Source: Liolophura sinensis | Lineage: Eukaryota > Mollusca > Polyplacophora > Chitonida > Chitonidae | Assembly (NCBI RefSeq): GCF_032854445.1 | Contig: NC_088302.1 | Location: 20,457,338-20,517,337 of the forward strand | DNA length: 60,000 nt | Reading direction: 5' to 3' | Shown here: one piece after another, positions 49,161-60,000 of the stretch | How positions within the stretch are numbered: the stretch's first letter is position 1 | Layout of the letters: every line of letters starts with the position of its first letter | The notes under the pieces: generated by a model | Told to the model about the DNA's origin: nothing | Database searches by the model: none | What the model saw: only the letters and a program-made list of their open reading frames with translations | Program-made: the position numbers and the translations under genes

Positions 49161-50876
49161 AACACTCCCCAGCCCCCACCTCCCCCGCCCCTCCCTTTTA
49201 CCTAAATGACCAGGCTACTGCTTATTTACTGGAGATATAAACAAGCACCAAGTTTGCAGGGAGACCTCAAGAACTATATACACACTGTACAATACAGTCT
49301 CCTCAGTAGTATCGATGAAGCGTTGTGTGCGGCATTCACGAAAATCATGAAATATAATTGGAACATTCAACAATATAAAAACTTCATGCTCCTTGCATTT
49401 AACAGATCATTTTCAAAAACTTATATTATACAAAAAATAATAAAAAAAATTATAGTATAGGCCTACAGCTATATTTTGAGCACTAATTTGTACACCTTCT
49501 TTGGTCTGGCTTTTCGCGTCTTTCTGTCTAGGATGGGTTTCATCTGCAGGCCCCTACATTGCTGGCTTATAAGTTAAATGACTGGTGTTTTTGTAGGTGA
49601 GAAGTTGGGCCGATGCACGTACTAGGAAACTAGCCAATGTTTACAAGCTGGCGGATTCACACCTTTGTTATGGGGTTGAGAGGCTGGCGGTCAAAATCTC
49701 TGTAATCGTGCAAGACCCACATGTACCAAGATTTCTTTACCAGCTACCTCTCACTACTGGGTCAACAACAGGCTAAAAGTAATAGCAATTTTCTTATAGG
49801 CTGAGGGCATTTATCAGGACAGTATTATTTTCAGGCGTGGCATTTATGAAAGGCAAAATATTTTTTTTTTTTTTTTTTTCATTTTCATGTAATCAGATAC
49901 GCTCGATTTCAGGTGTTAACACTTTTATTTTGAAGAAAATTCACGTTGAGAAGTGAGATTTTGCATTGCAAGAACTACATCCCAATTTTCTTCTTCCACT
50001 TAATTATGTACACTCGCATACATATACAGTGAAAGGCAACATTAGAATGAAAACCACACGGTTTGTTGCATATGACTTTTTAACTTGTCTAAGGAAATGA
50101 AGAGTTACACAGTCAACAGCAAATTAATTGGACAGCCTTACGCGTTGATGTTGTTGGCACACTGTCGTATGCAGCTGTCCAAGGAATTAGGCTCTGCAGC
50201 AGACGGCGCTAACCTGAACACCCCCCTCTCTGGTATATCGGTCTACCCCACTCACCCCTTCACATCTTGGATTCCGCTCGTCTAAAAGACAATATGCAAT
50301 AACAAGCACCTCGATTAAAGCACTAATTGGTTGACAGATACAGTACATTGTTTTGTTATATACGCATAAACCAGTGGCCAGAGAAGATAAATTAGTACCT
50401 CTTTCTCCTTTTAAACCAACAGTTTGATTTGCGTGACCTGCAATAGAGTGAAGTTTTCATGTAATAACGGCCTTAAAGTTAAATAAAAAAGAGAAACAAC
50501 TGAAGACTTTCATTTTTTTAATTTCTAGATCATTTTTGAAAGATAAATGCATTCAAAATGTTTGAATTATACATTACCATGTTTTTAAATAGGTCCCCTG
50601 ACGTCACAACTATTTTTGAACTCTAAACACAGCAATGTAATGTTGCAATAACTCTTTCTGATCTCTAGGTGACCACAAAGGCGAAAAACGGTAATATGAC
50701 GTCAGAGTACTTGTCTCTGAATTTATTGCCCATCTTAAATATTGTAAAAATCTGAGTAAATGTACTCAAACATATAATTTTCAGCAGTGCCTCTGATTTT
50801 GTATACTTTTAACTTGAAAACTTTGACCTTTGAACGTTTCATTTGATATGAAACAATGTTCAAATATTCAATACGT
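49161..50876. other. Intergenic, nothing recognised
   Basis: C-rich tract at 49165-49198, poly-T at 49861-49879. No domain-like frame. Confidence 0.45.
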
Positions 50877-51073
50877 TCACAGAGAATACACAACCGTGAT
50901 TCGGGAGCCATCGATTCGTCCATCTTCGGAAAACATACTACAGCCCAACATGATTTCATTCCAATAGCACTTTGCCGTCACTTTCGAGCCACGTGACCGA
51001 GCCCCTTCAACTGATTTGACAATGCGGCACCGCAGCCGAGGTGCCGAACAACAGCTTCCCTCCGAGTACATGC
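50877..51073 (-). CDS. PCSK9-like terminal exon
   Basis: The acceptor is ttttcatag|GCATG. The exon is open for 65 codons including the stop. It contains SCCSAPRLRC, VTAKC and MLGCS. The Cys pattern is its main support. Confidence 0.55.
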
Positions 51074-52588
51074 CTATGAAAATGAACGTTAAAACATATA
51101 AGCAAATTTAAGAGACAAAAGACTCCGGAAGTTACGGAAGAGTCAGTCAAAATCAGTTTATAATTAGAAGGAAAATGTCGTTATATGCAATATACAATTA
51201 AAAAGTAAATGACCCTCGAGTTGTGGACTGTGGCCAACTTATCGTCATTTGTTGGTTTATGCATGTATATATAGCCAACAATGACGTACGCGTGAAGAGG
51301 CTGGCTTAAAGGATGCACGTGCATGAAACGCTTGGTTTTATATTTCTCTCCCCCAACTTTGCTTGTGGGAGAGTATGAATTGGGGGCGCTAAGCTGGTCC
51401 AGAGTTACCAGTATAATGTTCACCGATGACGTAATTTCCAAATGTTCACTGATGACGTAATTTCCAAATATTCCCCACCACTGACGGAAAATATGCATAA
51501 AATAGAGGGATTATAAAGAAAATTAAAAAACATGCCTCAAAAAGTTATTTTTTTCTGAGTTTTTCTTACATTTTCTTTCTTCATTTTCCTTAAAACGATA
51601 TTTTTTTGTGTTAAAATACCTTTTCGTGTATCCTTTCGTGTATCGATAACCTGTGGAATCAGACGTCACAAGAAGTTTTAATATTTGAATAACTCTTACA
51701 TCCCACGAGTAAACGATCACTTAAGCAATGGTAATAACAAAAATTTATATATTAAAAATATTGGACAGTTGTGTTTACTACATAATATAGTAGGCGCTGG
51801 ACACTTAGGTGTATCATAAATATATATAAAGGTCTGTGTTGGCGGCTCCATTCCTCAGAATGATGTGCGCCACAACAAGGTAAAAACAAGTTATCCTAGC
51901 TATCTTTTTCCTTTATTTGAGTAGAGCTCTACCATAAAGCTCTTGGCCAACTGCGTCAATCTGGGCGATGCAGGACCTAGGTTCATGGAAAGACCCGTCG
52001 TGTACGCCTGTTCAGTATGAGTGGAACAAGCAGCCTGGTTGGGAGAGAAAACAAACAACAAACTTTAACATTATCAGGATAGATAGAGCTACACTGTATG
52101 CCGTATGAACACGTTCAATGAATGAACCTTAACACCAACTATTTCGTGCCCAAATATGGATGTCATCTCAACGACAATGATAGCCAGCGGAGGCGCCTCA
52201 ACACTTCACGGTTGAATCCAGTTTTAAAGGAATAGATGGATCATATTTTGCTCATTACGAGAACGACATATAAACTGTTAATTTTAACAAGAAAATGTTG
52301 TCCTATTGTAGGTCAGCTGATGTGTACTTACACCTTAAATATTCAATTCACTCTTGTAGTATGGGTCAACGTACTACGTTGAAGTGTTGCCGTCTTACTA
52401 CGCGGGAGGTGTATCCGACTTGAAGTCCTTTCCAGGATGGTCCTGCAGGAAAAATGTTAAAGGAAACCCCACCTGTAGCACGTGACCATACTGAGCACGT
52501 GGTTTCTTCCCGGTCGCCATCTTGAAGAGGGACCGGAGGGGGCCTGATTTTCTGAACTCGAACGTCGTGTTCGCTGACGGCAACGGTC
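50877..52588 (-). CDS. PCSK9-like cysteine-rich C-terminal domain, two exons (partial gene)
   Basis: Exons 52588-52473 and 51073-50877 join in phase 1 and end at TGA (50877-50879). The first encodes VAVSEHDVRVQ, then TTCSVWSRATG. The second encodes EGSCCSAPRLRC, VTAKC, MLGCSMFSEDG and a final GSRITVVYSL. The Cys spacing, with a Cys-Cys pair, C at +7, VxxxC and LxGCS, matches the repeated modules of the Cys/His-rich C-terminal domain of secreted PCSK9-type proprotein convertases, as I recall the family. No catalytic (subtilisin) exon was found in the window. It could be a full gene whose other exons I missed or a fragment. The upstream exon's entry is phase 2, so there must be at least one more exon upstream if it is functional. 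Confidence 0.5.
52473..52588 (-). CDS. PCSK9-like penultimate exon
   Basis: The acceptor is gctggcccag|GACC and the donor GCTACAG|GTGGGG. It has 116 nt, phase 2 in and phase 1 out. It encodes a Pro-rich stretch (RPPPVPLQDG) and TTCSVWSRATG. Two other minus-strand frames over it are open too, so the frame choice rests on phase with the next exon. Confidence 0.45.
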
Positions 52589-54544
52589 CTGGGCCAGCAC
52601 ACAAATAATAATTTCTAATATTGCAAAAAAAACCCTTATTATATGGTAATTTCGTATCAACTACCTGTAGCTCACACATATATAATCAAAATCTTACCTA
52701 GAGTATATATTGTATCCCAGACACTGCATATACGTTTGAAAAAAATATCTACACCTCACGACGATCAACCAAATGTACACGATAGAACACGCCGTACAAG
52801 CTTTTTTAGTTGGAGCTTGCTCTATTTACAGGTGGTCTGGGACGCGATTCTACAAAGGCATTTCCCACGTAAACAAAAATTTGAACCACTATCCTTAAGC
52901 TTATTTTTCAGTTTTACAAAGTAAAATCTTGTCCACCTCATCAGTGTAACCTTAAGCCAAATGTATTCAATTTTGAACTCTTAATACCAAACACTGAGTG
53001 TTGTGGAAAGATATTAAATTTTGACTTAAATTAGAAATGGCTTTGCAGAATCATGCAGAATTACGCTTCACGAAACTTGACCATCCATCAATTCTTACCG
53101 GCTCTGTTCTGGCTCAATAACCGTAAAGCCAGTTCCCAAAACGACCTTTAACGCAAAAGCACCAACGAACTAAGAAAGTATTTCAAATAATGAATTTGGA
53201 TGGAATCATGCAAAGAGAAGCCGTCGATATTTTCGATGATGACGTAAAGACGCAATGAATGTTCTAGGCCACTGTATTTGTACTTGCAAATCGAAACTAA
53301 TGTGATTTAACATGGTCTGGTTTAGCATTGATTTCAAAGTAACCTTTTTGAAGCAATATATCTGGTTCGGGGCCGGGTCTTGTGGTAGGCCCTTACATTT
53401 TACAGCTAATTATACTTATAATTTGGGTATCTCAGTATTAGTTCTGATTATACTGATTTCTTTTGTAGTAATATTGCAGAAAATGCTTACGCCTAGAGTT
53501 GGAGTGAAGTTAGTGACCATTAACAGCGACCGTTTACCTCGGCGACCACTAGCTTCACTCCAGCTTCTTTTTGGAGCCTACAAGTTGAGCTTACATATAA
53601 TATGTGGCCTATGTTATAAGACAAGCGTTTCCCTCTCACCAGGCTAACAAGCCACAAACTAAACATTATGGACTTAAAACTTTTAAAGTTCAAAAATGGC
53701 TTCGTGGAACTGGTTTTCCATGCAAATGTCGACATTCTACATATACTGACCAGAGTAATGGCGGAGCGACTGGTCATCACCTCTCTGGTTAGACAACTGA
53801 CCGCGGCGTTTTGGTCATCGCTGACAGCCGATGGCTCCGACCAGCGGTTCACACAGCGGAGATAGCGGGAATATGAGGACGTCATCACACCCAATGAGCG
53901 CTGTTTCACCGCGGTGAAGACACGGTGTGGATACCGTCTGTTAGACACGTAAGGAGGCAGCGTGGGTGGTGTGGGTATGGATATAGGATCTGTGAATACA
54001 CAGGTAATAAAAGACATTTAACGCTTGGTCGAACTGGTGATCGTGTTCAGAAATACCTATATTCTAATTTTCCTTTATCAGATTGTTTTAAAACTCTTTC
54101 GTCCAGGAAATATATTTAATTGATTTTGATAAAAAAAACCTATTGTCTCCAACACCGACATGCGTCATGTTTGGAGAAATGACACAGCACCTTGTCCTTA
54201 AAGGTGTCGCATGAAACGGGTTTTAAATGGTCCTGGACATTGTGAATGTCATTATGTTAATGACAATGTTAAAGAATTTATGTAAACCCCATAATACCGG
54301 GCATTATATGATCAATGTATTCTGCTTCACAGCTTATCCTCAGGCATGTATAAACATACTCGATAACCATATCCTGGGAACACTGTCGATGTAGTGTTGT
54401 CTGCCTCAAAAGAAAGTAATGCACCTTAGTTTAAAACGCGAATGGTATAAGTTTCTCTTCAGTTTTATTCAAAATATATTTATTGGCTCAGAAACAGTGA
54501 TATTTGTCGTCATGGTCTCTATTAAAAGAAAAAAGTGAGAGAGT
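52589..54544. other. Intergenic or intronic, nothing recognised
   Basis: Overlapping open frames on both strands at 53520-54119 share no motif I recognise. A GC-richer patch at 53750-53960 ending in tacacag|gtaataaa could be a plus-strand first exon, but there is no supporting domain. Confidence 0.35.
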
Positions 54545-54853
54545 TCTTGGAGTCTAATGTCGTACTTAATTTTTAAGTCATATGACGACGAAGAAATCTT
54601 TGGAGTGCATGTAATGTGCCTCCTTGTTGCAGGACGGATTTCCACCGCTCTTTTGTCTAGTGCTGCTTCACTGAGACGCCTTAACGAAGGCAAGTAAGCT
54701 TCCCCGCCTGAGCCATTATACTGATACTGGTCAACCAGTCGTTGCACTTTCCCCTTCATGCTGAACGCCAAGCGAGGAAGTTACAATTTCCTCTTTTAAG
54801 GTCTCAGGTGTGACTCGATCCAGGATTGACCCTGGATCTACCGCTCCCGAAGT
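54545..54853 (-). repeat. Pro-tRNA-like SINE, truncated in the head
   Basis: The reverse-complement copy runs from the tail-proximal 'taatgtcgtactta' at about 54557 to ggatctaccgctcccgaag at about 54852. It stops inside the anticodon arm, so the first part of the tRNA-like head is absent. Confidence 0.85.
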
Positions 54854-55191
54854 AAAAGAAAAGACAACACAAGCTTATAAATGTATAAATGTATGTATCA
54901 GAAGAGTAACTCACTCAAATGTTTAAATAGTGTACCTTTTTTTATTATTTGTGATTTGGTTAACCGAGATACCGCAGTTCATATTTAGACAAATTTCGAA
55001 AATCGATCAAATCGAAAGCGCCGCCATAAAATGATTTATACAGTTACCGCGCATAACAGGAAGAAATGAACGTAACCGATTAGGTCTGTCTTCATCCCTT
55101 ATCCGAATTAATTAAGATTAACTTATTTGCTTTGTTTAAAAAATGGAGGTTGCTGGTGATGCTGTTAGTGTAAAGCACACATGACACTTAC

Positions 55192-55388
55192 TTTCACTTC
55201 CATCCACACGTATAGCAACTAACAGAGCTGTTTTCCCTTGACGAAATCGTTGGATTTTGATTGGCTGACCATTCTTCTTGATAATGATATTATAATCTCC
55301 TTGGAGACCTCTGAATGTTGTCCTGAATCCCCTGGACACTGGGAAAGTTAGTCTGGTTGTCCAGCCATCGTTGTCCAGCTTCACTGAT
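55192..55388 (-). pseudogene. GH10-like exon 4: C-terminal beta-domain
   Basis: The acceptor is tttatgcag|ATCAG and the donor GAAA|GTAAGT. It encodes DNDGWTTRLTFPVSRG, TFRGLQGDYNIIIKK and GKTALLVAIRV, resembling the small domain that follows the catalytic barrel in animal GH10 xylanases. It is undamaged. Confidence 0.7.
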
Positions 55389-55474
55389 CTGCATAAAAAT
55401 ATCCAGTATAGTGAGCCCAGTGTCGGGCCAATCATGACAGCAGTAGTTAGTCATTCAGAATGTAAAGGGATTGA

Positions 55475-55562
55475 TCTGGCACTTTTCGGATCAGTCATTG
55501 GTGGGGAAATAATAGCTGGTGTCTTTGGCATGGTTTTTCAGTGAGGCTGCACAATAAATGAG
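55475..55562 (+). repeat. Fragment of second tRNA-derived SINE family
   Basis: 'gctggtgtctttggcatggt' followed by ttcagtgaggctgcacaat resembles the 3' body of the 31492 element. It lies just upstream of GH10-like exon 4. Confidence 0.5.
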
Positions 55563-55681
55563 GAATGTCCGTCATGGGGAATTTTATACCTCTGACGTCT
55601 AATACATGTACATTGCTGTGAATATCTTTATTTTTTTTTACATAAATCTACTTTAAAAATCTATGGCTCTAGGACACGTAG

Positions 55682-55882
55682 ATTTATTTATTTATTTATT
55701 TGACTGATGTTTTACGCCGTACTCAAGAATATTTCACTTATACGACAGCGGCCAGCATTATGGTGGGAGGAAACCGGGCAGAGCCCGGGAGAAACCCACG
55801 ACCATCCGCAGGTTGCCAGCAGACCTTCCCACGTACCGCCGGAGAGGAAGCCAGCATGAGCTGGACTTGAACTAAAACACAA
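55682..55882 (-). repeat. AAAT-tailed SINE, head-truncated copy
   Basis: Contains the tail (tttatttatttatttgactg), gttttacgccgtactcaaga, cagcattatggtgggaggaa and acgtaccgccggagaggaag, ending at catgagctggacttgaact. It lies in a GH10-like intron. Confidence 0.88.
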
Positions 55883-56271
55883 CAAAATGGCATTTTTCTG
55901 ACAAAATAGGACAACTAATGTTATCCTTCACTATTTTTGTCACTATTTTCTCTTTATTTAAAAGAAAATAAGTTAATCCGCGTCCAACTACACCATGAAA
56001 ACAGTAGTGGGTGAGGCACCCATGTAGTTAAACTTTATAGTTTCTTAGTCAGACAAAAATTTCCAGGACTATATTTCACAGGCAATAACTTTATATGCAT
56101 GAAAAATTTACTGCCATCTCTTTATGTCGTATCAAACCTTTCTACCTAGAGCATCCAGTTTAACCCGACTTGGAAAAAAACCTGTCTTTTTTCCAAACAT
56201 CAATCAGGAACACCCGTTTGACTAATCAAAAGAAGCAAAAAACAGCTTAACTGGACTCATAAATCAGTTAC

Positions 56272-56487
56272 CTGTTCTGTTTCTTAGTGACCTCATAATG
56301 CCACGCCTTCGTCGAGATTCCCAGATAAAGTAACTGGAGTGGTTTAGGCTCACTCGACGTGACAGAGCTTCCTTTTACCTTTAGCAAGACGGTCCAGCTC
56401 AGCATTGTCTGGGAAGTGTCCTTACAGGCCAAGACCGTACAGGCCAACGTTGGCTTGTTTGAACTTCTTAGCCAAATCGACGTATTC
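56272..56487 (-). pseudogene. GH10-like exon 3, stop codon and frame change
   Basis: The acceptor is ccaatttcag|GAATAC and the donor AACAG|GTAACT. It starts EYVDLAKKFKQANVGLYGLG, then TAA replaces the expected Gln codon. GHFPDNAELDRLAK continues in frame, then another frame takes over (STKAWHYEVTKKQN). I could not find the TELD block in any frame here. Confidence 0.7.
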
Positions 56488-56990
56488 CTGAAATTGGATT
56501 GTTTAATCATATAATCAGTTTGACTAGTGAGAGAGAAAGTATTTATGGTGATTAAGTTAAGAGATTAATTTGTTCTAATTTAAAACTTTTAAGTTCCAGC
56601 AACTGATAAATTTGAAGCTATTATCTTGTTTTAGCTGCAAGTATAGCATCACTTGATAACGGCACCAAGCGGTACACAACTAATATACCTATCGTGTGTA
56701 TCCATGATACACATACTGTGTGTCTCTGATACATATGTCAAGGCGCGTGTACAAATCCAGAAACAGAATAGACTTCATTGGTACTACACGCCTGTCTGCT
56801 AGACTCTTGTGGAAACCAGTGCCAGGGACTCGTTCCACAAATTCGCTGTGTTGATTTTCACTACCGTAAAGATTCACATATTGTCATGAACATAATCTGA
56901 AACATAGTTGCTATGAGTATATGTTGAAAAATTACTATTGCTATGAATATATATTAAGCAGTTGCCATGAACACATGCCGAACACTATAC

Positions 56991-57161
56991 CTTAGTCGCT
57001 GATTCCCCAGCTATCACTCTGTTCTCGTTCAGGAAAAGTTTTACATTCGGATCCGCTTGGCGCACCCACGAGAACATTTTCTGGGTGTAATTAGTATCTC
57101 TGTTTTTTCCTCGTAGAAAGCTCCGCCCAACAACTCGTTGTTAACGTCCCAGTGCTGAACC
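56991..57161 (-). pseudogene. GH10-like exon 2, frameshifted
   Basis: The acceptor is tttccatag|GGTTC and the donor GACTAAG|GTATAG. The first third reads VQHWDVNNELLGG. The rest is in a different frame (DTNYTQKMFSWV, QADPNVKLFLNE). One extra A in the homopolymer run would rejoin them. The break maps to 57103-57108. Confidence 0.75.
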
Positions 57162-57619
57162 CTATGGAAATAAAAAAAAAGGCCATGAGGTCATAAGACA
57201 GCTAGACGCACAACAAACCCTTGGGAACATCGATACAATGTATGTGTTGATATTTGTATTGTCCCTTCCTTGGCACTCTCCATGCGGCCGCGCTGTAGTA
57301 GGGGAATTTGTCTCACAGAGGTTTGTACTCTAGTAAAGCACCTCCTAGTTGAGTATTGTTTAATTTATACCACAACGTGACCATACTTTCCCAAATCTCA
57401 TAAGTTTCCTGAAAGCCAAAGTATTCTACTGTACAGCATACCTGATCCTGGAAATTGCTTGTCACTTATTTGTGTAGAATTTGTAATTATTTAAGTATTT
57501 GAACACTGATTAGTCTAGTCCTATGTTGGGATATTATGAAATTCACAAGTTTCTTTTGGTGTCCATATTCTAATAGTGTGTTTTTTAAACACATGTTTTT
57601 TATTATGTTGTTTTTGTGT

Positions 57620-57770
57620 TATCTGATGTCACTTCCTGCTTTATCACCGTGACACCGGTGACTTCAGCGTTGTTCAAGATTTATGTACAAAATTTACTTG
57701 TGGTAGCGGTGAAGTAAAGCGAACGTAGGGAGCGACGCATACGCTGTGAGAAGTATCCCTATTGACAAGG
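57620..57770 (+). repeat. Dispersed ~140-bp repeat, copy 4
   Basis: gtcacttcctgctttatcac, gtgacaccggtgacttcagc, tgtacaaaatttacttgtgg and gcgaacgtagggagcg. Same orientation as the other three copies. Confidence 0.75.
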
Positions 57771-58420
57771 GTCTTGATAAGCTTGATCTTACGTTTGATA
57801 CTGAACTTCAAACACAAGTTGTAAATTGTCGAAGTTAAAAATGATACTTGTTTAATGCTGTAAGCTTTATAGTTTGAAACAAAACGTGTAATATATTACA
57901 AGATTTTTAACATTTTAAATAAGGAACACAACATCTGTAAGTGTTTATTTGGCATAGTGTTATGTTAGATTACAACACTTTCTAAGCATTAGTTAGACAG
58001 CGCTAATCTAACATTATTAATGCTAGAATCCCAAAATCCCAGAATGTTGAATTTATCATTGTTAAGGTTACATAAAACATTTCAGTTTAAAACACCAAGT
58101 TTTGTTCCTATGCTAACCTAACCTGTGAGAATCGCATCCCCAAAAACCCCCAAAGGTCAAAATACCTTGCTTGACACTATTAGAGGGCAAACGAAAAATA
58201 TGTGCCACCACTTAGGCCAGATCGGGATCTGCGCAATCGGGTATTGGTGCATTGGCCCAAGCCTAAGCTGTGCACAAAATTCCATCCAGATACGTACATG
58301 ACTTTTCTGTACAAGGTTCTCTGACAGGAAGGCAGACAGACAAATAATAGCCGCCAAAATCATTAACCTCCTTGGCACAAGTATAATAAACATCAATACC
58401 AGATGTTTTCATATACTTAC

Positions 58421-58558
58421 TTGCCTCGTGTGATTCCTGTCACATACTGAATTCGGTTATAAACAGTGGTGTTAAGGATAGCTGGTGATAACTGACTGAG
58501 GGAGTCCTGATCTCTACCCTTCACACCCCAGAACATGGAATGAGCCCGCACAGGAAAA
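58421..58558 (-). pseudogene. GH10-like exon 1 in window
   Basis: The acceptor is taattttcag|TTTTCC and the donor GGCAA|GTAAGT. It has 138 nt, phase 2 to phase 2. It encodes FPVRAHSMFWG and YNRIQYVTGITRG. It is undamaged. Confidence 0.75.
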
Positions 58559-58899
58559 CTGAAAATTAAGGCATACGGACGTTATACTCTTCAGTGTTTC
58601 AGTGAGTAGATCTAACCAGGCTAGCTTTGTTAATTATTGTTAATTTATTATTTTTCCCTATGAATCCATAAAATTACCAGCATCTGCCCTTAAAAATTAG
58701 TCTCCGGAAACTCAATTCTCTGTTTGTTAAAGATAATTTCTCTCCACACATTCGACTTTTAGTTTCTCTTAATCTTTTCTCTCCCCTCTCAGCATGGCCT
58801 TATAAACTTAATCTTTTCTCTGACCTCCGAGCACTTATGGTCTTACACACTTAATCTCTTTCATCACTTAGTTTTTAACAAGTAGGTAATCTGCTCTTT

Positions 58900-60000
58900 C
58901 TCTCACTGATCTCCCACTTTTCTCATGGTTAATCTCCCACTTTTCTCATGGCGATCTCCCATTTTTCTTATGGTGATCTCCCTCTTTTCTCATGGTGATC
59001 TCCCACTATTTTCATGGTGATCTTCCACTTTTCTTATGGTGATCTCCCACTTTTCTCATGGTGATCTCCCACTTTTCTCATGGCGATCTCCACTTTTCTC
59101 ATGGTGATCTCCCTCTTTTCTCTTGGCGATCTCCCACTTTTCTCATGGTGATCTCCCAGTTTTCTTATGGTGATCTCCCAATTTCTCATGGTGATCTCTC
59201 ACTTTTCTCATGGTGATCTTCCACTTTTCTCATGGTGATCTCCCACTATTCTCATGGCGATCTCCCATTATTCTTAGGGTGATCTCCTACTTTTCTTGTG
59301 GTGATCTCCCACTTTTCTCATGGCGATCTCCCACTATTCTCATGGCGATCTCCCACTATTCTCATGGCGATCTCCCACTATTCTCATGGTGATCTCCCAC
59401 TTTTCCCATGGCGATCTCCCGCTATTCTCATGGTGATCTCCCACTTTTCTCATGGTTAATCTCCCACTTTTCTCATGGTGATCTTCCACTATTCTCATGG
59501 TGATCTCCCACCTTTCTTATGGTGATCTCCTAATTTCTCATGGCGATCTCCCACTTTTCTCATGGCGATCTCCCACCTTTCTGATGGTGATCTCCCACTT
59601 TTCTCACGGTGATCTCCCTCTTTTCTCATGGTGATCTCCCACTTTTCTCATGGTCATCTCCCACTATTCTCATGGCCGTCTCCCACTATTCTCATGGTGA
59701 TCTCCCACTTTTCTCATGGTGATCTCCCACTTTTCCCATGGTGATCTCCCACTTTTCTCATGGTGATTTCCCACTTTTCTCATGGTGATCTCCCACTTTT
59801 CTCATGGCGATCTCCCACTATTCTCATGGTGATCTCCCACTATTCTCATGGTGATCTCCCTCTTTTCTCATGGTGATCTTCTACTTTTCTCAGGGTGATC
59901 TCCCACTTTTCTCATGGTGATCTCCCACTATTCTCATGGCGATCTCCCAGTTTTCTCAGGGTGATCTCCCACTTTTTTCATGGCTGATCTCCCTCTTTTT
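58900..60000. repeat. 22-bp minisatellite array
   Basis: About 50 units of 'tggtgatctcccacttttct' + 'ca' with point changes (tggcgatc, actattctca) run to the end of the window. The 60-codon plus-strand frame at 59210 comes from the array. Confidence 0.96.

Larger units (their letters stand above)
55192..58558 (-). pseudogene. GH10 xylanase-like gene, decayed or broken (partial)
   Basis: Four exons, 58558-58421, 57161-56991, 56487-56272 and 55388-55192, read as a glycoside hydrolase family 10 protein, secreted in relatives and cleaving beta-1,4-xylan. Visible motifs are FPVRAHSMFWG, NRIQYV, QHWDVNNE (the acid/base Glu is in NNE), QADPNVKLFLNENRVIAG, NVGLYGLG and a C-terminal beta-rich piece (GWTTRLTFPVS, GDYNIIIKKNG). 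Splice sites and phases are coherent. Three defects appear: a lost base in an A6 run (T6 at 57103-57108) shifts the frame; a TAA at 56422-56424 sits where the family has Gln before His-Phe; and after that the frame changes again, with no visible TELD nucleophile block. The first and last defects could be errors, but together with the stop they suggest a pseudogene. The 5' part lies beyond the window. Confidence 0.72.

Noticed and set aside
53520-54017. 165-codon minus-strand frame and overlapping plus-strand frames
   Set aside because: Frames are open on both strands in a GC-richer patch, with no motif and no splice partner.

Overview
This is a piece of an animal nuclear genome, most likely a mollusc. 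It is AT-rich and sparsely coding. Exons are separated by introns with GT...AG borders, and tRNA-derived SINEs and satellites are abundant. The mollusc call rests on three things: SINE families of a type I associate with bivalve and gastropod genomes, a Deltex/macro-domain expansion, and a GH10 xylanase-like gene. No species is claimed. All recognisable genes lie on the minus strand.

Region 1 (about 2.4-4.9 kb) holds a minimal Deltex-type E3 ligase gene: a RING finger followed by a Deltex C-terminal (DTC) domain, in three exons. Region 2 (about 11.2-31.1 kb, possibly starting further upstream) is the centrepiece. Eleven exons join in perfect phase into one predicted gene of about 2,807 codons: a short N-terminal exon, a 3.3-kb single exon of 69-residue Gln/Asp/Arg-rich repeats, acidic and serine-rich linker exons, a possible KH/RRM-like segment, 61-residue repeats, three macro domains, two RING-type zinc clusters and a DTC domain. 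It combines in one chain the ADP-ribose-reading and ubiquitin-ligase modules that vertebrates keep in the separate PARP9 and DTX3L partners. One homopolymer indel in the repeat exon breaks the frame.

Region 3 (29.7-42.3 kb) is a direct tandem duplication of about 6.3 kb. Each copy carries the same symmetric 138-nt coding exon of the Region 2 gene, and each ends in a 38-bp satellite. The satellite expands into a 4.2-kb array at 41.4-45.6 kb.

Region 4 (50.9-60 kb) holds two partial gene signals. One is a two-exon segment resembling the cysteine-rich C-terminal domain of PCSK9-like proteins. The other is a decayed GH10 xylanase-like gene with a frameshift, an in-frame stop and apparently no nucleophile block. 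A 22-bp minisatellite fills the last kilobase.

The remaining sequence is intergenic or intronic. It holds three SINE families, a 140-bp dispersed repeat family, two long inverted repeats and several small tandem repeats. Gene models come from reading splice signals and phase by eye; no database search or transcript data were available.
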